Shown: in pieces, positions 1 through 8,836 of the stretch
Layout: each line of letters begins with the position of its first letter
How positions within the stretch are numbered: the stretch's first letter is position 1
NCBI RefSeq assembly: GCF_013302895.1
Contig: NZ_VJOK01000001.1
Location: 4,176,083 to 4,240,082, forward strand
Source of the DNA: Streptomyces albus subsp. chlorinus
GTDB lineage: Bacteria; Actinomycetota; Actinomycetes; Streptomycetales; Streptomycetaceae
Direction of reading: 5' to 3'
Length of the DNA: 64,000 bases
The notes under the pieces: generated by a model
The model's input: only the letters and a program-made list of their open reading frames with translations
What the model was told of the DNA's origin: nothing
The model's database searches: none
Program-made: the position numbers and the translations under genes

Positions 1-1
1 G

Positions 2-256
2 GCTCAGCGCATCAACGATCATTGGGTCCGTCTACGGGAAGACCTCACGCCACCTGTGTGGAAGGAAGCGCTGAGCGAGGGTCCGGGCCGGCTCTGCCTT
101 CCCGCTGTCGACGAACGGGCAGTGCGAGGACTGAAGTTCGGGGACGCGCTGCCGCCACGCCTGGCGGAGGCGACGCTGTCGGCCCGACTGGCGGATCTGA
201 CCGCCGCTACAGCCGTACTTGCCGAGCCTGTGCGTTTCGTTGCCGTTCATACGTGA
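2..256 (+). CDS. C-terminal end of a truncated-by-window protein, possibly a DEAD/DEAH helicase
   Basis: The reading frame is open from the first bases of the window and ends at a TGA at 254-256, giving the last 84 residues of a protein whose start lies to the left. The tail contains GLKFGDALPP and ARLADL and ends AEPVRFVAVHT. From memory this resembles the C-terminus of large Streptomyces DEAD/DEAH or Lhr-like helicases, but no helicase motif lies inside the window, so the family call is weak. Frame-consistent composition (Leu/Ala-rich helices, few rare codons) supports it being real coding sequence. It is convergent with the sugar epimerase that follows. Confidence 0.5.
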   Translation, partial: AQRINDHWVRLREDLTPPVWKEALSEGPGRLCLPAVDERAVRGLKFGDALPPRLAEATLSARLADLTAATAVLAEPVRFVAVHT

Positions 257-577
257 AGCGATTCACGGCTTCCGGAATGATCACAAGGTGCGCGGTCAGC
301 AGATCATTACGCCAGAGCCCCGCGCACAGTCCCGAACAGCGAAGCCGCGCGCACGTCGTCGCCGCCTCCGACGACGCGGTTTATCGCATAGGCGAAGGCC
401 ATACCGTGCTCCGGATCAGCGAAGGCGAGAGACGTTCCTCGGCTGGTGTGGCCGAATGAGCTTGGCCCGATCATTGAGTCGGTCTCGGTGGGCAGTAGCG
501 CCGCCGATGAACTGGTCGACCTGCCTCGGCGGCCCGCCGCCCCGGTCTCGTCAACGGCTCTGACACCGCGCGCCTGA
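257..577. other. Intergenic stretch without a supportable gene
   Basis: About 320 bases lie between two convergent genes. Short open frames occur on both strands, but they are arginine-rich and lack a ribosome binding site, so they look like GC-driven shadows. I see no clear terminator hairpin or RNA gene here. Confidence 0.5.
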
Positions 578-1504
578 TCAAGTGCGGAACCAGCCGGCTG
601 TAGCAGCTATCCCCTCCCGCAGCGGTGTGGGCGTGATGGCCGGGAAGAGCGCTCGCAGGCGGGTGCTGTCAGCCTGCGAGTGGGGGACATCGCCAACGCG
701 GTCAGCTGTGTGCTGCCGCTGAGCGCGGAACCCGGTTGCGGCCTCGATCTCGGGGATCAGGTCCAGGAGGGACGTTCGCGTACCGAAGGCCAGGTTCACT
801 GGCCAGGGTTCGTCGACTCGCCGCAGGAGGGCGTCGGCGAGGACCTCACAGACCGTGCCCACGTACGTGAAGTCGCGTGTCTGCGTGCCGTCACCGTGCA
901 CCGTCAGGGGGCGTCCGTCGAGCGTGGCGCTGATCCACTTCGGGATGACCGCGGCGTAGGGGTGGTCGGCGCGTTGGCCGGGCCCGTAGACGTTGAAGAA
1001 GCGGAAGGGCAATACCGGTAGGCCGAAGCTGTAGTGGTATGCGACTAGATACGCCTCCGTGGCGAGTTTGGTGACAGCGTACGGGCTCATCGGGGCGGTG
1101 GTGAGGTCTTCGCTCTTGGGGAGGCACTGGTTCGCACCGTAGACGGAGGACGAGGAGGCGGCGATCACGTGCAGGTTGCCGGCTCGGCGGGCTGCTTCGA
1201 GCACCTGGAGGGTCCCGGTTGCGTTGGCGTGGTGGCTGGCCATGGGGTCCTTCACAGAGCGAGGCACGGACGGTAGGGCGGCGAGGTGGACGATGGCGTC
1301 CGCGTCGCGAAACGCCTGCTTCAGGAGAGCCGCGTCCTGGATGTCGCCCTCGAAGAAGAGGACATCGAGACCCGCGATGTTCTCCTTGTGACCGGTGGAG
1401 AGGTTGTCGATCACCCTGATCTGGCTGATACCGGGGCGATCCATCAAGGTCCGGGCGAGGTTGCTGCCTATGAATCCGGCGCCGCCGGTGATCACGATCT
1501 TCAC
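578..1504 (-). CDS. NAD-dependent sugar epimerase/dehydratase (GalE-like)
   Basis: A 308-residue extended short-chain dehydrogenase. It starts with the nucleotide-binding motif TGGAGFIGS near residues 6-14, has the serine-rich SSSSVYG strand near 117-123, and the catalytic Tyr142-x3-Lys146 (YAVTK). Family members convert NDP-sugars, typically UDP-glucose/galactose or UDP-GlcNAc C4 epimerisation; the exact substrate cannot be read from sequence. GTG start at 1504 with an AAGGGAAG ribosome binding site. The gene lies 13 bp downstream of the UDP-sugar dehydrogenase and is almost certainly co-transcribed, so the pair could make a uronic-acid-type NDP-sugar for the neighbouring glycan genes. Confidence 0.85.
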   Translation of the reverse strand: MKIVITGGAGFIGSNLARTLMDRPGISQIRVIDNLSTGHKENIAGLDVLFFEGDIQDAALLKQAFRDADAIVHLAALPSVPRSVKDPMASHHANATGTLQVLEAARRAGNLHVIAASSSSVYGANQCLPKSEDLTTAPMSPYAVTKLATEAYLVAYHYSFGLPVLPFRFFNVYGPGQRADHPYAAVIPKWISATLDGRPLTVHGDGTQTRDFTYVGTVCEVLADALLRRVDEPWPVNLAFGTRTSLLDLIPEIEAATGFRAQRQHTADRVGDVPHSQADSTRLRALFPAITPTPLREGIAATAGWFRT

Positions 1505-1517
1505 GTGGCTTCCCTTT

Positions 1518-2813
1518 CTAGAGAGAGTCGACGTGTGCGCCGGCGAGTCGGTGGCGGCAGTCGAGGATGTACGGGGCGTGTGTGGTGATCAGTGGGTACT
1601 CGAAGGCGTCGTGGTCGGCGAGCAGGACGACGGCGTCGGCAGCCGCGAGGCACTCAGGGGTTACTTCGACTCGCTGGAGGTTCTCCAGGCCGGCCGCGCG
1701 AGGGTGAGCGTCGTCGATGACGTGAGGGTCCGCCGCCTGAACCTCGGCACCCATGCTGATCAGCAGCTCGGCGATGCGTGCCGCCGGGGTCTCGCGGGCG
1801 TCGCCGGTGTTGGCCTTGTACGCGAGGCCGAGCAGCAGAATCCTGGAACCGTTGAGAGACTTCCTGCGCTTGTTGAGGCCGTCAACGAGGCGCCGGACCA
1901 CGTAGTCGGGCATGTGGTTGTTGACGTCGTTCGCCAGCTCGACGAAGCGGAAGTTGCGACCCAATGTGCGTTGGACACGCCAGGACAGGTACGACGGGTC
2001 TATGGGCAGGCAGTGGCCTCCGACGCCCGGGCCCGGGGTGAAGCGCATGAACCCGAACGGCTTGGTGGAGGCTGCGTCGATCGCCGACCAGACGTCGATG
2101 TCCAGTTCGTGGGCGAAGATCGCCAGCTCGTTGGCGAGGGCGATGTTCACGTGCCGGAAGGTGTTCTCCAGCAGCTTGGCCAGCTCGGCCTCCCTGCACC
2201 TGGCGACGGGGATGACCGTCTCGACGAGGGACGCGTAGAAGTGGTGGATGGCTTCCTTGGATGCGGGGTCGATGCCGGAGATGACCTTGGGGGTGTTCTC
2301 CAGCCTCCAGGCGGAATTGCCGGGATCTATGCGTTCCGGGCTGTAGCCGAGGTGGAAGTCCTGGCCGGCGGCCAGGCCGGAGACGTGTTCGAGGAGCGGG
2401 CCGAAGACCTCCTCGGTCGTGCCGGGGTACGTGGTGGATTCCAGGACGACGGTTGCGCCGTGTGTGAGATGGCGGCCGAGCATCCGCGCCGCGTCCTCGA
2501 CGTGGGAGAGGTCAGGCGCCCCGTCTCGAAGGGGAGTGGGGACCGTGACGATCGCTACGTCGAAGTCCGCGCAGTCGGACTCGTCGATGGTCGGGTGATA
2601 GGCGCTGGCGGCGAGGAGTGGGGCAAGACGTGAGTCCGAAATGTCCTCGATGTATGACTCTCCGTATGTGAGCCGCTTGACGCGCGAGGCGTCAACGTCG
2701 AAGCCGACGACCTGGTGTCCGACCTCCGCGGCTCTGACGGCGAGCGGGAGTCCGACGTATCCCTGACCGACTACGACGACGCGGAGCTGCTGGAACGTGC
2801 GATTGTTGATCAC
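1518..2813 (-). CDS. UDP-sugar 6-dehydrogenase (UDP-ManNAc/UDP-Glc dehydrogenase family, WecC/TuaD-like)
   Basis: A 431-residue cytosolic enzyme of the family that oxidises C6 of a UDP-sugar to a carboxylate with two NAD+. Visible features are the N-terminal Rossmann motif VVGQGYVGLPLA, the central helix with the active-site lysine segment (AELAKLLENTFRHVNIA), the catalytic cysteine in GVGGHCLPIDP (about residue 268), and a C-terminal NAD-like domain beginning GSRILLLGLAYK. The HCLPIDP form and the NIALANELA helix favour the WecC-like subgroup over the Ugd subgroup, but substrate is inferred. I chose GTG 2813 because GAGGTGG lies five bases upstream; a GTG nine bases earlier is also in frame. 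First gene of a two-gene operon with the epimerase, divergent from metG. Confidence 0.85.
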   Translation of the reverse strand: MINNRTFQQLRVVVVGQGYVGLPLAVRAAEVGHQVVGFDVDASRVKRLTYGESYIEDISDSRLAPLLAASAYHPTIDESDCADFDVAIVTVPTPLRDGAPDLSHVEDAARMLGRHLTHGATVVLESTTYPGTTEEVFGPLLEHVSGLAAGQDFHLGYSPERIDPGNSAWRLENTPKVISGIDPASKEAIHHFYASLVETVIPVARCREAELAKLLENTFRHVNIALANELAIFAHELDIDVWSAIDAASTKPFGFMRFTPGPGVGGHCLPIDPSYLSWRVQRTLGRNFRFVELANDVNNHMPDYVVRRLVDGLNKRRKSLNGSRILLLGLAYKANTGDARETPAARIAELLISMGAEVQAADPHVIDDAHPRAAGLENLQRVEVTPECLAAADAVVLLADHDAFEYPLITTHAPYILDCRHRLAGAHVDSL

Positions 2814-3154
2814 GCTGTCCACCTCTTCGGCTTCGAGTAGGAGTGTCGGCGGTGCATGCGGATCGGCGGCGCGGCGAGCGCTCTAAGATGGGAGGTGCCT
2901 CGGCCGTACGAGACTCGCTTGGCCGCCTGTCTCGGACGGCCGAGCGCCTTTTCGGCCCCGGGTAGGTAGGTCGCAAAACCCGCAGGAAGGGCAAACCGCT
3001 GGTTCGATACGATGGCGGTGGCCTGCAGACCCGTAACGTCACTGTGCGTGATATCAAGTCGCCAGCTGAGTGATCGAAAGGGCTGCAGCTTCCCGACTTG
3101 GGCCCGCCGTGGCACCGCCGCCGGCGCCGTACGTACGAAATGGAGCATCCGAGG
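2814..3154. promoter_or_regulatory. Divergent intergenic region between the sugar dehydrogenase and metG
   Basis: About 340 bases with no supportable gene. It must hold the promoters for both flanking genes. I looked for a T-box leader, since some aminoacyl-tRNA synthetase genes have one, but saw no convincing T-box consensus or terminator with a U-run. The immediate metG ribosome binding site is GGAG at 3142-3145. Confidence 0.5.
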
Positions 3155-4879
3155 ATGGCTCGACACCTGGTCACCAGCGCGCTTCCCTACATCAACGGGA
3201 TCAAGCACCTGGGCAACATGGTCGGGTCGATGCTTCCGGCGGATGTGTACTCCCGGTACCTCCGCCAGCGCGGCCACGACGTCCTCTACATCTGCGCCAC
3301 CGACGAGCACGGCACGCCGGCCGAGCTGGCCGCCAAGGAAGCCGGTCTCTCGGTCGAGGAGTTCTGCGCCCAGGCCCATGAGGCGCAGAAGGCCGTGTAC
3401 GACGGCTTCGAGCTGGCCTTCGACTACTTCGGGCGCAGTTCGTCGCGGCAGAACGTAGAGATCACCCAGCACTTCGCGCGGAAGCTGAACCAGAACGGCT
3501 TCATCGAGGAGCGGGCGATCCGCCAGGTGTACTCCCCGGTCGACGGCCGTTTCCTGCCGGACCGGTATGTCGAGGGGACGTGCCCGCACTGCGGTTACGA
3601 CAAGGCCCGCGGTGACCAGTGTGAGAACTGCACCCGTGTCCTCGACCCGACCGACCTGCTCAACCCGCGCTCGGCGATCAGCGGCTCCACGGAGCTGGAG
3701 GTCCGTGAGACCAAGCACCTCTTTCTGCTGCAGTCCAAGCTGCAGCACGAGGTTGAGGCATGGATCGACGCCGTGAGTGAGCAGTGGCCGCACCTGTCCT
3801 CGTCCATCGCCCGCAAGTGGCTCACCGAGGGTTTGCACGACCGGGCGATCACCCGCGACCTCGACTGGGGCATCCCGGTGCCAGCCGACACCTGGCCCGA
3901 CCTCGCGGCCGAGGGCAAGGTCTTCTACGTCTGGTTCGACGCCCCGATCGAGTACATCGGCGCGACGAAGGAGTGGGCGGACGCTGCCCCGGACGGCGAG
4001 ATCCGTGACTGGAAGTCGTGGTGGTACGAGGCCGACGACACCGTCCGCTACACCGAGTTCATGGCGAAGGACAACGTCCCCTTCCACACGGTGATGTTCC
4101 CCGCCACCGAACTGGGCGTACGCGAGCCGTGGAAGAAGGTCGACTTCGTCAAGGGCTTCAACTGGCTGACGTACTACGGCGGCAAGTTCTCCACCTCCCA
4201 GAAGCGCGGCGTCTTCACCGACGCCGCCCTGGAGATCCTCCCCGGCGACTACTGGCGCTACTTCCTGATTGCCAACGCCCCGGAGTCCGACGATTCGTCG
4301 TTCACCTGGGAGCACTTCGCCGCCACGGTAAACAAGGACCTGGCCGACACTCTCGGGAACTTCGTCAACCGTGTGCTGTCCTTCTCCCGCAAGCGGTTCG
4401 GCGACGAGGTACCGGCGGGCCACTCGGCCGGTGAGGCGGAGGCGAAGCTGGGCGAGGAGATTGCGCGGCTCCTCGCCGAGTACGAGGTGCAGATGGAGGC
4501 TCTCCAGTTCCGCAAGGCCGCGGCTGCTCTGCGTGCGCTGTGGTCGGCGGGCAACTCCTACCTGGAGGAGAAGGCTCCCTGGCTGGAGATCAAGACCGAT
4601 CCGGACGGCGCCGCGCTGACGCTGCGGACCGCTATGAACCTCATCCACCTGTACGCGGTGGTCTCCGAACCGTTCATTCCGTCCACTGCGGCCGCCATGC
4701 GCGGGGCCTTCGTGCTGGAGGGCGACACCGCGACCTGGGGGACCGCCGAGCAGGCCAAGGCCCTGGACACCGTCCCGGCAGGGACTGCGTTCACCGTTCC
4801 GCCGGTGCTCTTCACGAAGATCACCGAGGAGGACCTGGAATCTTACCGGGAGCGCTTCGGCGGTTCCGAGGACGCCTGA
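3155..4879 (+). CDS. metG: Methionyl-tRNA synthetase, bacterial four-cysteine type (probable second copy)
   Basis: A 574-residue class I synthetase that charges tRNA-Met with methionine in the cytosol. It has the HIGH-equivalent HLGN in [11 protein letters not shown] near residue 15, the signature CATDEHGTP, a zinc knuckle CPHC...CENC near residues 145-165, the [10 protein letters not shown] active-site strand, and a KMSKS-equivalent KFSTS. It then has the helical anticodon domain, and no C-terminal EMAP/dimer domain. ATG 3155 is preferred over ATG 3140 because GGAG sits nine bases upstream. The main Streptomyces MetRS that I recall has a different N-terminus of the mycobacterial type, so this may be an additional, divergent MetRS that belongs to the glycan locus; that is inference. 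It is convergent with the histidine phosphatase. Confidence 0.93.
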   Translation: MARHLVTSALPYINGIKHLGNMVGSMLPADVYSRYLRQRGHDVLYICATDEHGTPAELAAKEAGLSVEEFCAQAHEAQKAVYDGFELAFDYFGRSSSRQNVEITQHFARKLNQNGFIEERAIRQVYSPVDGRFLPDRYVEGTCPHCGYDKARGDQCENCTRVLDPTDLLNPRSAISGSTELEVRETKHLFLLQSKLQHEVEAWIDAVSEQWPHLSSSIARKWLTEGLHDRAITRDLDWGIPVPADTWPDLAAEGKVFYVWFDAPIEYIGATKEWADAAPDGEIRDWKSWWYEADDTVRYTEFMAKDNVPFHTVMFPATELGVREPWKKVDFVKGFNWLTYYGGKFSTSQKRGVFTDAALEILPGDYWRYFLIANAPESDDSSFTWEHFAATVNKDLADTLGNFVNRVLSFSRKRFGDEVPAGHSAGEAEAKLGEEIARLLAEYEVQMEALQFRKAAAALRALWSAGNSYLEEKAPWLEIKTDPDGAALTLRTAMNLIHLYAVVSEPFIPSTAAAMRGAFVLEGDTATWGTAEQAKALDTVPAGTAFTVPPVLFTKITEEDLESYRERFGGSEDA

Positions 4880-4894
4880 CGGAATCTCTCCCAT

Positions 4895-4927
4895 CCGTAC
4901 CGCCTGCGCTCTCATCGGGCGGTACGG
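4895..4927. terminator. Hairpin between convergent metG and phosphatase genes
   Basis: Perfect 10-bp arms CCGTACCGCC (4895-4904) and GGCGGTACGG (4918-4927) with a 13-base loop. The loop contains the stop codon of the minus-strand phosphatase gene, so one structure could end transcription from both sides. Confidence 0.7.
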
Positions 4928-5550
4928 GTGTTGAGACGGCCGGACAGGTCTGCGGCCGGCACGTTCATCAGCCGGATCCGCGGGGCCCCGTCGTCGACCT
5001 CGAACCAGGTCACGCCTGCGGATCCAGGGACGTGATCAAGGTAGCGTTCGAAGCCGTTCCCCGTCAGCCGTAGCAGCAGGCAGGCGATTCCCCCGCCGTG
5101 GCCGACGAGGATGGTTGTGCGGTGCGGCCCTACACAGACTTCGTCCCAGAGCTCCATGTAGCGGCTTTGGACGTCCTCGGACGACTCGCCGCCTGGCGTA
5201 CGGAGCTGGTGGATCGGGACGCCTCGGCGAGTGGCTTCGGCTGCCGCTAGCTCCCTGGGCCGGCCTCCGAGGTAGCCGCTGTTCTTGGCGGCCAGGCGCC
5301 CGTCGACACGCACGTCGGCGGGGGTGAGCGTGGCGGTCAGCAGAGCTGCGGACTGACGGCAGCGGGACATCGGGCTGACGAGCATCCGGTCCACGGTGAC
5401 GCCGGCTGCCGCGAGGCTGTCGCCGACCTTGCGGATGTCGTCGCTCCCGCGCTGGCTGAGGCTGCCGCCGACAGCCTGGCCCTGGTGGATGCCCTGCAGG
5501 TTCTCCTCTGTCTCACCGTGCTTGATCAGGTAGATGTGCTTCGTCGGCAT
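4912..5550 (-). CDS. Histidine phosphatase (phosphoglycerate mutase-like)
   Basis: A 212-residue protein of the histidine phosphatase superfamily, which hydrolyses or transfers phosphate through a phospho-histidine. The N-terminal motif reads IKHGETEEN, so the usual Arg before the catalytic His is Lys, an unusual but conservative change. The second His is in LVGHGGGIA. MSRCRQSAALL matches the SxxxRAxQTA helix. ATG 5550 is chosen because it follows GAAGGAGGGG and because the KHG motif then lies at residues 9-11; the open frame extends 40 codons further upstream, but that part overlaps the upstream gene. Last gene of the six-gene minus-strand operon, 23 bp after the FkbM gene. A sugar-phosphate phosphatase role would fit the context. 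Confidence 0.8.
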   Translation of the reverse strand: MPTKHIYLIKHGETEENLQGIHQGQAVGGSLSQRGSDDIRKVGDSLAAAGVTVDRMLVSPMSRCRQSAALLTATLTPADVRVDGRLAAKNSGYLGGRPRELAAAEATRRGVPIHQLRTPGGESSEDVQSRYMELWDEVCVGPHRTTILVGHGGGIACLLLRLTGNGFERYLDHVPGSAGVTWFEVDDGAPRIRLMNVPAADLSGRLNTRTAR

Positions 5551-5573
5551 GGCGGGGTGTCCCCTCCTTCGGG

Positions 5574-6128
5574 TCAGTCCCAGGCGCGGACGTCGACACA
5601 GGCGGAAATTGCGGTGGCCACCCGGTCGTGGTCGGCTCGGCTCATGGTGGGGAAGCGGTCGTAGTGCCACTCGATGTAGAGGACGGAGATGAGGCTGATC
5701 GTCCCGTCGGCGAGCAGCTTGCTGAGCACGGGATACTCGGCACCCTCGATGTCCATCTTCACGACGACGTGATCATCTGTGGTGACCGTCCGGCGCAGCC
5801 AGGAACTGAAGTCGGTCGCGGGGACAGGGACCGGTGAGCTGTAGTCGATCTGCTGGTCGTACATCGGCGGTACACGCTTGCCGGGCATCACGGTCGAGCT
5901 CTCGTGGTGGCCGAGGAAGAGGTCGATCGTTCCGTCGTGGGTCCATACCGCGCTGTGGGAGATCTCGACGTGCGGGGAGTGAGGGGCCTGCTCGACTTGC
6001 CGGCGGATGGAGGGCAGCAGGTCCTTGTTGGGCTCGAACGCGTAGAAGTCATGGTCCGGAAGCTCGTGGATGAAGTGGTTCAGCACAATTCCGAGGTTCG
6101 TGCCGCAGTCGATGAAGACCTTTCGCAT
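5574..6128 (-). CDS. FkbM-family SAM-dependent methyltransferase
   Basis: A 184-residue protein with the FkbM-type start FIDCGTNLG (SAM-binding glycine loop), FYAFEPNKD (acidic residue binding SAM ribose), and the conserved VVKMDIEGAEYPVL block near residues 122-135. FkbM enzymes methylate hydroxyls on sugars or polyketides and often occur in exopolysaccharide and natural-product clusters. ATG 6128 with GGGAG upstream. The start lies inside the 3' end of the membrane-protein gene (49-bp overlap), which implies coupled translation. Confidence 0.85.
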   Translation of the reverse strand: MRKVFIDCGTNLGIVLNHFIHELPDHDFYAFEPNKDLLPSIRRQVEQAPHSPHVEISHSAVWTHDGTIDLFLGHHESSTVMPGKRVPPMYDQQIDYSSPVPVPATDFSSWLRRTVTTDDHVVVKMDIEGAEYPVLSKLLADGTISLISVLYIEWHYDRFPTMSRADHDRVATAISACVDVRAWD

Positions 6129-7675
6129 GAGGTACTCCCTTGGTCGGCGCTGGGTGCGAGGAGGTCGATCTCCTGCACGGTGCGGTTGGTGAGAAGGAGG
6201 AAGTCGCCAGTGGCGGGGCGGTAACAGCGCTCCTGGTAGCGGATTGTGATGCGGCGGACCGGTTCCTCACCGCGGTAGGGAGGAAGGTCGCCCCATCGGT
6301 AGAGCTGGCCGCCCGGGGCCTTGAGGCGGCGCAGTGACCGGGGCAGGGGGCTTTTCTGCGCTCCGGCGTTGAGCTGGGTGAACATCCTGGTCAGGAAGGC
6401 GATGTGCTCCTGCGCCTGTTGCTTGTCCGCCTGTATCTGGCCGTAGGTCTGCTTGAGCGCGCGGAGTTGATCACGGTCGCCGCCCGCCTGGACGAGGCAG
6501 TCGCGGAGGCGCCGGTCCCAGACGATGCCGAGGTGGCCGTGAAGGATGGGCTCGTCGGTGAGGAAATAGCCCAGGACGCGGCCGTACTCGCGCTCGTAGG
6601 GGCACATGAAGTCGTTGTAGAGCCCGAGCCTCACCCCGGAGACGGTTTCCACCTGCCAATGGATGCGTGCGGTGAAGGGGGAGTCCCACCAGCCCAGGTG
6701 CCAGGGCTGCCACAGCAGGTCGGCGGAGCTGAGCAGGAGCACCGCGAGGGCGATCAGTGCGGCAGGCCAGCCGAAGGCCGCGTCGTACTCCACACCGGGA
6801 AGCAGCGTGACCGTGATTGCGAGGGCGACGTGGGTGCCGATGTTCTCCCAGAAGAGGATGCCGGAGGCGAGGGCCACGATGATGTTGAAGAGCGCGGTGG
6901 CCAACAGGGCTGCGACGAGCAGTCGGCGATCGAGGAACGCGATGAGGCCGGCGGCCTCGACGGTCATCGCTAGGAAGTTCACCGGACGGTCGAGGACGCG
7001 CGCACGACGCAGCGCGCGGGACACGGTCTCGGCACGAAGGTAGCGCGCCCAACCCCAGGAATAAGCGGAGGCCATGAGGTAGTGAGTGCGGTTGTGCCAG
7101 GCCCATGACCACGGGTAGGGCCCGAGGCGAGCCTTGCTCCAGGCTGGCTTGACGTAGTGGGAGAGCGAGACGCAGCCGAGGACCAGCAGAAGTGTTACTG
7201 CGGAACACGAGGCGCCGATGAGCACCGCCACGAAGAACCAGGCCAGGTACGCCTTGAGTAGACGCGTGGGCATCATCGCGTGGTGCTTCCAGCCGCGCAG
7301 CTTGCCGCAGAACACGGTCATCCACGGCAGCAGGGCCGCTGGCCACAGGCAGGACGCGGCTGCGAGGAGTAGCAGCAGCCGTTTGTCGCGGCACTGGGGG
7401 GCGATGGGCTGGGTGACGTCATAGTCGCTGGTTGCGCCCTGCCATGTGAGCAAGACGATCACAGAGACGACGAACCAGCGCAGCGGGCCCGGCTCGGGCG
7501 ACGGCCGGAAGGCAGCCGGAACCTCGGGCGTGAGCGCGATGATCACGGCCAGCAGGACCCAGCGACGGCGAGCGAGGGCTCGTACTGCGGGAGAGACCGC
7601 GAGGCGATAACAGGCCACGACGGCGGCTACTGATACCCCGAGGCCGATGTCTGCGGGGAGCAGGGGAGTCGCCAT
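6080..7675 (-). CDS. Polytopic membrane protein of unknown function
   Basis: A 531-residue protein with many hydrophobic stretches in its first two thirds (for example GLGVSVAAVVACYRL near the start, WFVVSVIVLLTW, LLLLLAAASCLWPAALL, AVLIGASCSAVTLLLVLGC, and further pairs to about residue 350). A hydrophilic C-terminal part of roughly 170 residues probably faces the cytosol. I do not recognise the family; it is not an obvious MFS, ABC or Wzx/Wzy protein. ATG 7675 is taken because it follows the stop of the glycosyltransferase by five bases, while the open frame upstream overlaps that gene. Its place between a glycosyltransferase and FkbM suggests a role in assembling or moving a lipid- or cell-surface-linked glycan (inference). 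Confidence 0.7.
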   Translation of the reverse strand: MATPLLPADIGLGVSVAAVVACYRLAVSPAVRALARRRWVLLAVIIALTPEVPAAFRPSPEPGPLRWFVVSVIVLLTWQGATSDYDVTQPIAPQCRDKRLLLLLAAASCLWPAALLPWMTVFCGKLRGWKHHAMMPTRLLKAYLAWFFVAVLIGASCSAVTLLLVLGCVSLSHYVKPAWSKARLGPYPWSWAWHNRTHYLMASAYSWGWARYLRAETVSRALRRARVLDRPVNFLAMTVEAAGLIAFLDRRLLVAALLATALFNIIVALASGILFWENIGTHVALAITVTLLPGVEYDAAFGWPAALIALAVLLLSSADLLWQPWHLGWWDSPFTARIHWQVETVSGVRLGLYNDFMCPYEREYGRVLGYFLTDEPILHGHLGIVWDRRLRDCLVQAGGDRDQLRALKQTYGQIQADKQQAQEHIAFLTRMFTQLNAGAQKSPLPRSLRRLKAPGGQLYRWGDLPPYRGEEPVRRITIRYQERCYRPATGDFLLLTNRTVQEIDLLAPSADQGSTSCERSSSTAARTSELC

Positions 7676-7680
7676 GGCGA

Positions 7681-8823
7681 TCACCGTGTGGATGGTGTGA
7701 GGGTCCGCTGACTGGTCGCGGGGAGGCTCTCCAGATAGGAGGCAATCTGTTCGCGGGGGTCTGCCAAGAGGTACTGGTCCCGGTGGCGCACGACGTTGTT
7801 GCGGAGCTCCCGACTTCGGTTGAGGAAGGCGAGGACTGCTCCGTGGGTGATGCGCGGTGCTGCGGTGCCTAGCTCCGCTTCGTGGACGACCTTGGCGCAC
7901 CAGTGCTGGTCGTAGGTGGGCAGGGGTATCAGGTGGACCGGTTTGCCGAGGACGAAGGCTTCGCTGATGAGGTTGAAGCCGGCGTTGGAGAAGACCGCCT
8001 CGGAGCGCGCCATGTCGGTGATGAACGCCTCGCGGTCGAAGGTGCAGATATCGATCTTGTCGTTTGCATACTGACGCAGGTTCCTGGCCTCTGCCGCCTG
8101 CGCGTAAATGCGCAGGGTGCGGCCCGGGAAGTGCTGGCGGAAGACCTCGGCGAGAGCGTGGACCGACTCTTCGGGGCCGTGGTCGAAGTAGCGCGAGAAG
8201 TACGCCGTGGCAAGGGGTTCTGGGCTGACCGGGGCGGAGCGGACCACGTCGGGGACGACAGGGGCGATGAACTCCAGCTTTCGGTCGTCGGCATCCAGCG
8301 GGACGAAGGAGCAGATGAACGACCGGTCCAGTCGGGGCGCGAAGTAGCGCAGCCGCTGCTCGTCAGCGGTCCGGGCGTACCGGCCGACTGTGGGCAGGTC
8401 GAGGTGCCGGTATTTGCTCTGCTGGTCGACAGAGACCAGCGGCTTGCCGAAATGGTAGGCCAGACGCGGGGTGTTGGGCTCGTAGTCGGTGATGAACACG
8501 TCCGGGATGCCGGTGTCCCGAATGATCCGACGCAGGCGGAGGTGTTTGGTGACGCCGACGGGTACCTGCCAGATGTTGGCGCCTATGGCGTCGCTAGCGT
8601 GGATGCGGTCGCCCCGCGCCAGAAGCGTCGGCATCCACCCGTCCCATGCGGGGAAGCCGAGGTCGCGGAAGTACTCCACGCGAGCCGAGCCGTTGGTGAC
8701 GATCCGCACCTGGTGCCCGCGGTCGCGGAGGTACTGGGCGATCGCACTCTGCCTGACGGAGTGCCCCATGCCGATGCCGTTGACGCCGATGACCACGCTG
8801 AGCGGACGTGTGTACCGAGACAC
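7681..8823 (-). CDS. GT28/MurG-like glycosyltransferase
   Basis: A 380-residue GT-B fold enzyme. The N-terminus VVIGVNGIGMGHSVRQ has the glycine-rich loop plus GH of MurG-like and WcaI-type transferases. The C-terminal half carries FSNAGFNLISEAFVLGKPVHLIP, spread over about residues 310-332, which matches the nucleotide-sugar binding helix of family 28. GTG 8823 is chosen because GAAGGGA sits five bases upstream; the open frame extends far upstream but only as a shadow of the next gene. It lies 13 bp after the dimethylformamidase-like gene. It probably transfers a sugar from an NDP donor made by the adjacent epimerase/dehydrogenase. Confidence 0.8.
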   Translation of the reverse strand: MSRYTRPLSVVIGVNGIGMGHSVRQSAIAQYLRDRGHQVRIVTNGSARVEYFRDLGFPAWDGWMPTLLARGDRIHASDAIGANIWQVPVGVTKHLRLRRIIRDTGIPDVFITDYEPNTPRLAYHFGKPLVSVDQQSKYRHLDLPTVGRYARTADEQRLRYFAPRLDRSFICSFVPLDADDRKLEFIAPVVPDVVRSAPVSPEPLATAYFSRYFDHGPEESVHALAEVFRQHFPGRTLRIYAQAAEARNLRQYANDKIDICTFDREAFITDMARSEAVFSNAGFNLISEAFVLGKPVHLIPLPTYDQHWCAKVVHEAELGTAAPRITHGAVLAFLNRSRELRNNVVRHRDQYLLADPREQIASYLESLPATSQRTLTPSTR

Positions 8824-8836
8824 GTTGATCCCTTCG

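Noticed and set aside
2814..3154. T-box leader for metG
   Set aside because: No T-box consensus, specifier loop or terminator with U-run could be traced.
2810..4915. 701-codon minus-strand frame opposite metG
   Set aside because: A GC-driven antisense shadow: Val/Arg/Gly-rich, no motif, and fully opposite a strong enzyme gene.
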